The notes below the pieces were generated by a model. That model was not told the DNA's origin. It searched no databases and worked only from the letters and a program-made list of their open reading frames with translations. A program made the translations under genes and the position numbers. From Pseudomonas sp. NFIX28 (lineage in GTDB: Bacteria > Pseudomonadota > Gammaproteobacteria > Pseudomonadales > Pseudomonadaceae): a stretch of 64,000 nt of DNA. Within the stretch, counting starts at the first letter, position 1; every line of letters begins with the position of its first letter. Positions 63,144-64,000 of the stretch are shown here, in pieces. The stretch is taken from positions 592,077-656,076 of the forward strand of contig NZ_FNPW01000001.1 of NCBI RefSeq assembly GCF_900107395.1, given 5' to 3'.

Positions 63144-64000
63144 TTAAAAGCCTTTACCCGCCCCGGCGAAAGAAGGCATGGCCAGCAGCTCTTGCGGGTC
63201 GCGCATCTGGCCATCGACTTCCACCCACCCCAGCAACGTGCTACTGCAGCTCCAACCCAGCAGGCGCTGCATTTCTGCGGGGAGCTGACGCAGCCGCTCA
63301 ATGGGGATGGAAAGGAAGTGATTTTCTTCCAGTCGCAAGAATGCCAAGTCATAGGCCATCGTGAGGCCGGTTCGAGGCGCCGAGGACGTGTTGGCGCCAC
63401 CTCCGTGGTACACCGACCCCATCCACAAAAGCGCAGAGCCCGCCGGCATTTCCGCCGCGATGGTTTCGTCTTGAGTGGGCATTCGCTCGTCATTCCACTC
63501 GTGGCTTCCGGGAATGACACGCGTTGCACCGTTCTCTTCGGTAAAGTCTGAAAGGGCCAGCATCATTTGCAGCCGAGCCTCACGACCGTACTGGGGGTGA
63601 CGCCAGAGCGAGGTGGTATCGTCGCGGTGCAGCGGTTGCCGGCCTTGCCCCGGACCGATCTGAATAGCCTGGGTAATGCTGAGTTGAATATCAGGCTCGA
63701 CCTCGATTCGATCCTCCCCCACCCAGACATGCGCAGGGACTTGCAAGATTTTTCTCGCCGCCCCGAGAAATAGGGGATTGAGTGCCACCTCCACCGCCGT
63801 GTCGCTTCGCCCGATAATTCGTGCGACACGGCGTGTCTGCGTGCCAGCGAAGTAAGGATCCACACCGCACGGCGTTGCACTCAAATAGGGCTCCAGCTCT
63901 TCAGCAAGGGACTTCAGCGTTTCTCCCGAGACAAAGTTGGAAATAACGACGGCGCCGTCCCGCTTGATAATCTCCACCACCTGCTCGATCGGCGCATCGC
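63144..64000 (-). CDS. Phytanoyl-CoA-dioxygenase-like enzyme, 5' end beyond the window
   Basis: At least 285 residues of a Fe(II)/2-oxoglutarate dioxygenase of the PhyH family. The frame stays open to the window edge (DAPIEQVVEIIKRDGAVVIS), so the true start is outside; the GTG at 63980 is not the start. The iron-binding HxD is in PLHRDDTTSLW, the distal His is in VYHGGGANT, and the arginine for 2-oxoglutarate is in APRTGLTMAYDL. Such enzymes hydroxylate small or lipid-like substrates. The neighbouring FAD oxidoreductase suggests sequential oxidation of one compound, which is inference. Confidence 0.88.
   Translation of the reverse strand, partial: DAPIEQVVEIIKRDGAVVISNFVSGETLKSLAEELEPYLSATPCGVDPYFAGTQTRRVARIIGRSDTAVEVALNPLFLGAARKILQVPAHVWVGEDRIEVEPDIQLSITQAIQIGPGQGRQPLHRDDTTSLWRHPQYGREARLQMMLALSDFTEENGATRVIPGSHEWNDERMPTQDETIAAEMPAGSALLWMGSVYHGGGANTSSAPRTGLTMAYDLAFLRLEENHFLSIPIERLRQLPAEMQRLLGWSCSSTLLGWVEVDGQMRDPQELLAMPSFAGAGKGF

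Overview
The window looks like chromosomal DNA of a fluorescent-group Pseudomonas. Support comes from high GC, dense operons with ATGA overlaps, ANR-type boxes (TTGAT-N4-ATCAA), a Pseudomonas-style set of universal stress proteins, and T6SS-associated Rhs/DUF6484 genes. The genus is inferred from gene content and style; no marker gene such as rRNA is present, and I see no tRNA or CRISPR array.

Region 1 (1-15.4 kb) is a low-oxygen/stress block. It holds three two-domain universal stress proteins, a beta-CASP metallo-hydrolase, a phosphoribosyltransferase/hydrolase pair, and a leftward copper operon (small Cys/His protein, Met-rich periplasmic protein, ICMT-like methyltransferase, YHS-type copper P-ATPase, DUF2933). 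Six ANR-like boxes lie upstream of these genes. A truncated Hsp20 gene and an unrelated LysR/SDR/reductase cassette interrupt the block. At 13.7-20.5 kb a receiver-only protein and an unusual response regulator with two kinds of DNA-binding domain lie divergent from a 1713-residue pseudokinase/ATPase/GAF/histidine kinase.

Region 2 (20.5-37.3 kb) holds an AraC regulator, an arylesterase-like hydrolase, and two envelope-glycan clusters. The leftward one is UDP-glucose dehydrogenase, epimerase, TVP38-type membrane protein, GT2 and an ArnT-like transferase, converging on a second ArnT-like gene. The rightward one is GtrA, GT2, ArnT-like and an SdiA-regulated-type protein. Between them lie a MipA/OmpV outer membrane protein and a three-gene signalling operon (secreted HbpS/GlcG-like protein, response regulator, sensor kinase).

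Region 3 (37.3-52.4 kb) is accessory. It contains decayed gene pieces, a GNAT-Rnk fusion, a frameshifted Y1/RAYT-type transposase, and a T6SS-type cassette: DUF6484, TPR protein and a 2517-residue PAAR-Rhs protein. The Rhs protein carries two complete Rhs cores in one reading frame and a C-terminal tip with a deaminase-like CAE...CxxC signature, yet no immunity gene is visible downstream. An AT-rich stretch with insertion-element-like repeats and an XRE regulator/unknown gene pair sharing a palindromic operator follows.

Region 4 (52.4-64 kb) is a leftward set: PucR/CdaR-like regulator; YCF48-like protein, RND/MMPL transporter, DUF1302 and DUF1329 (an envelope export or uptake operon behind a 38-bp perfect palindrome); then an unknown membrane protein, a DAO-family FAD oxidoreductase and a phytanoyl-CoA-dioxygenase-like gene cut by the window end. 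Together these suggest uptake and oxidation of an unidentified hydrophobic or amine substrate.
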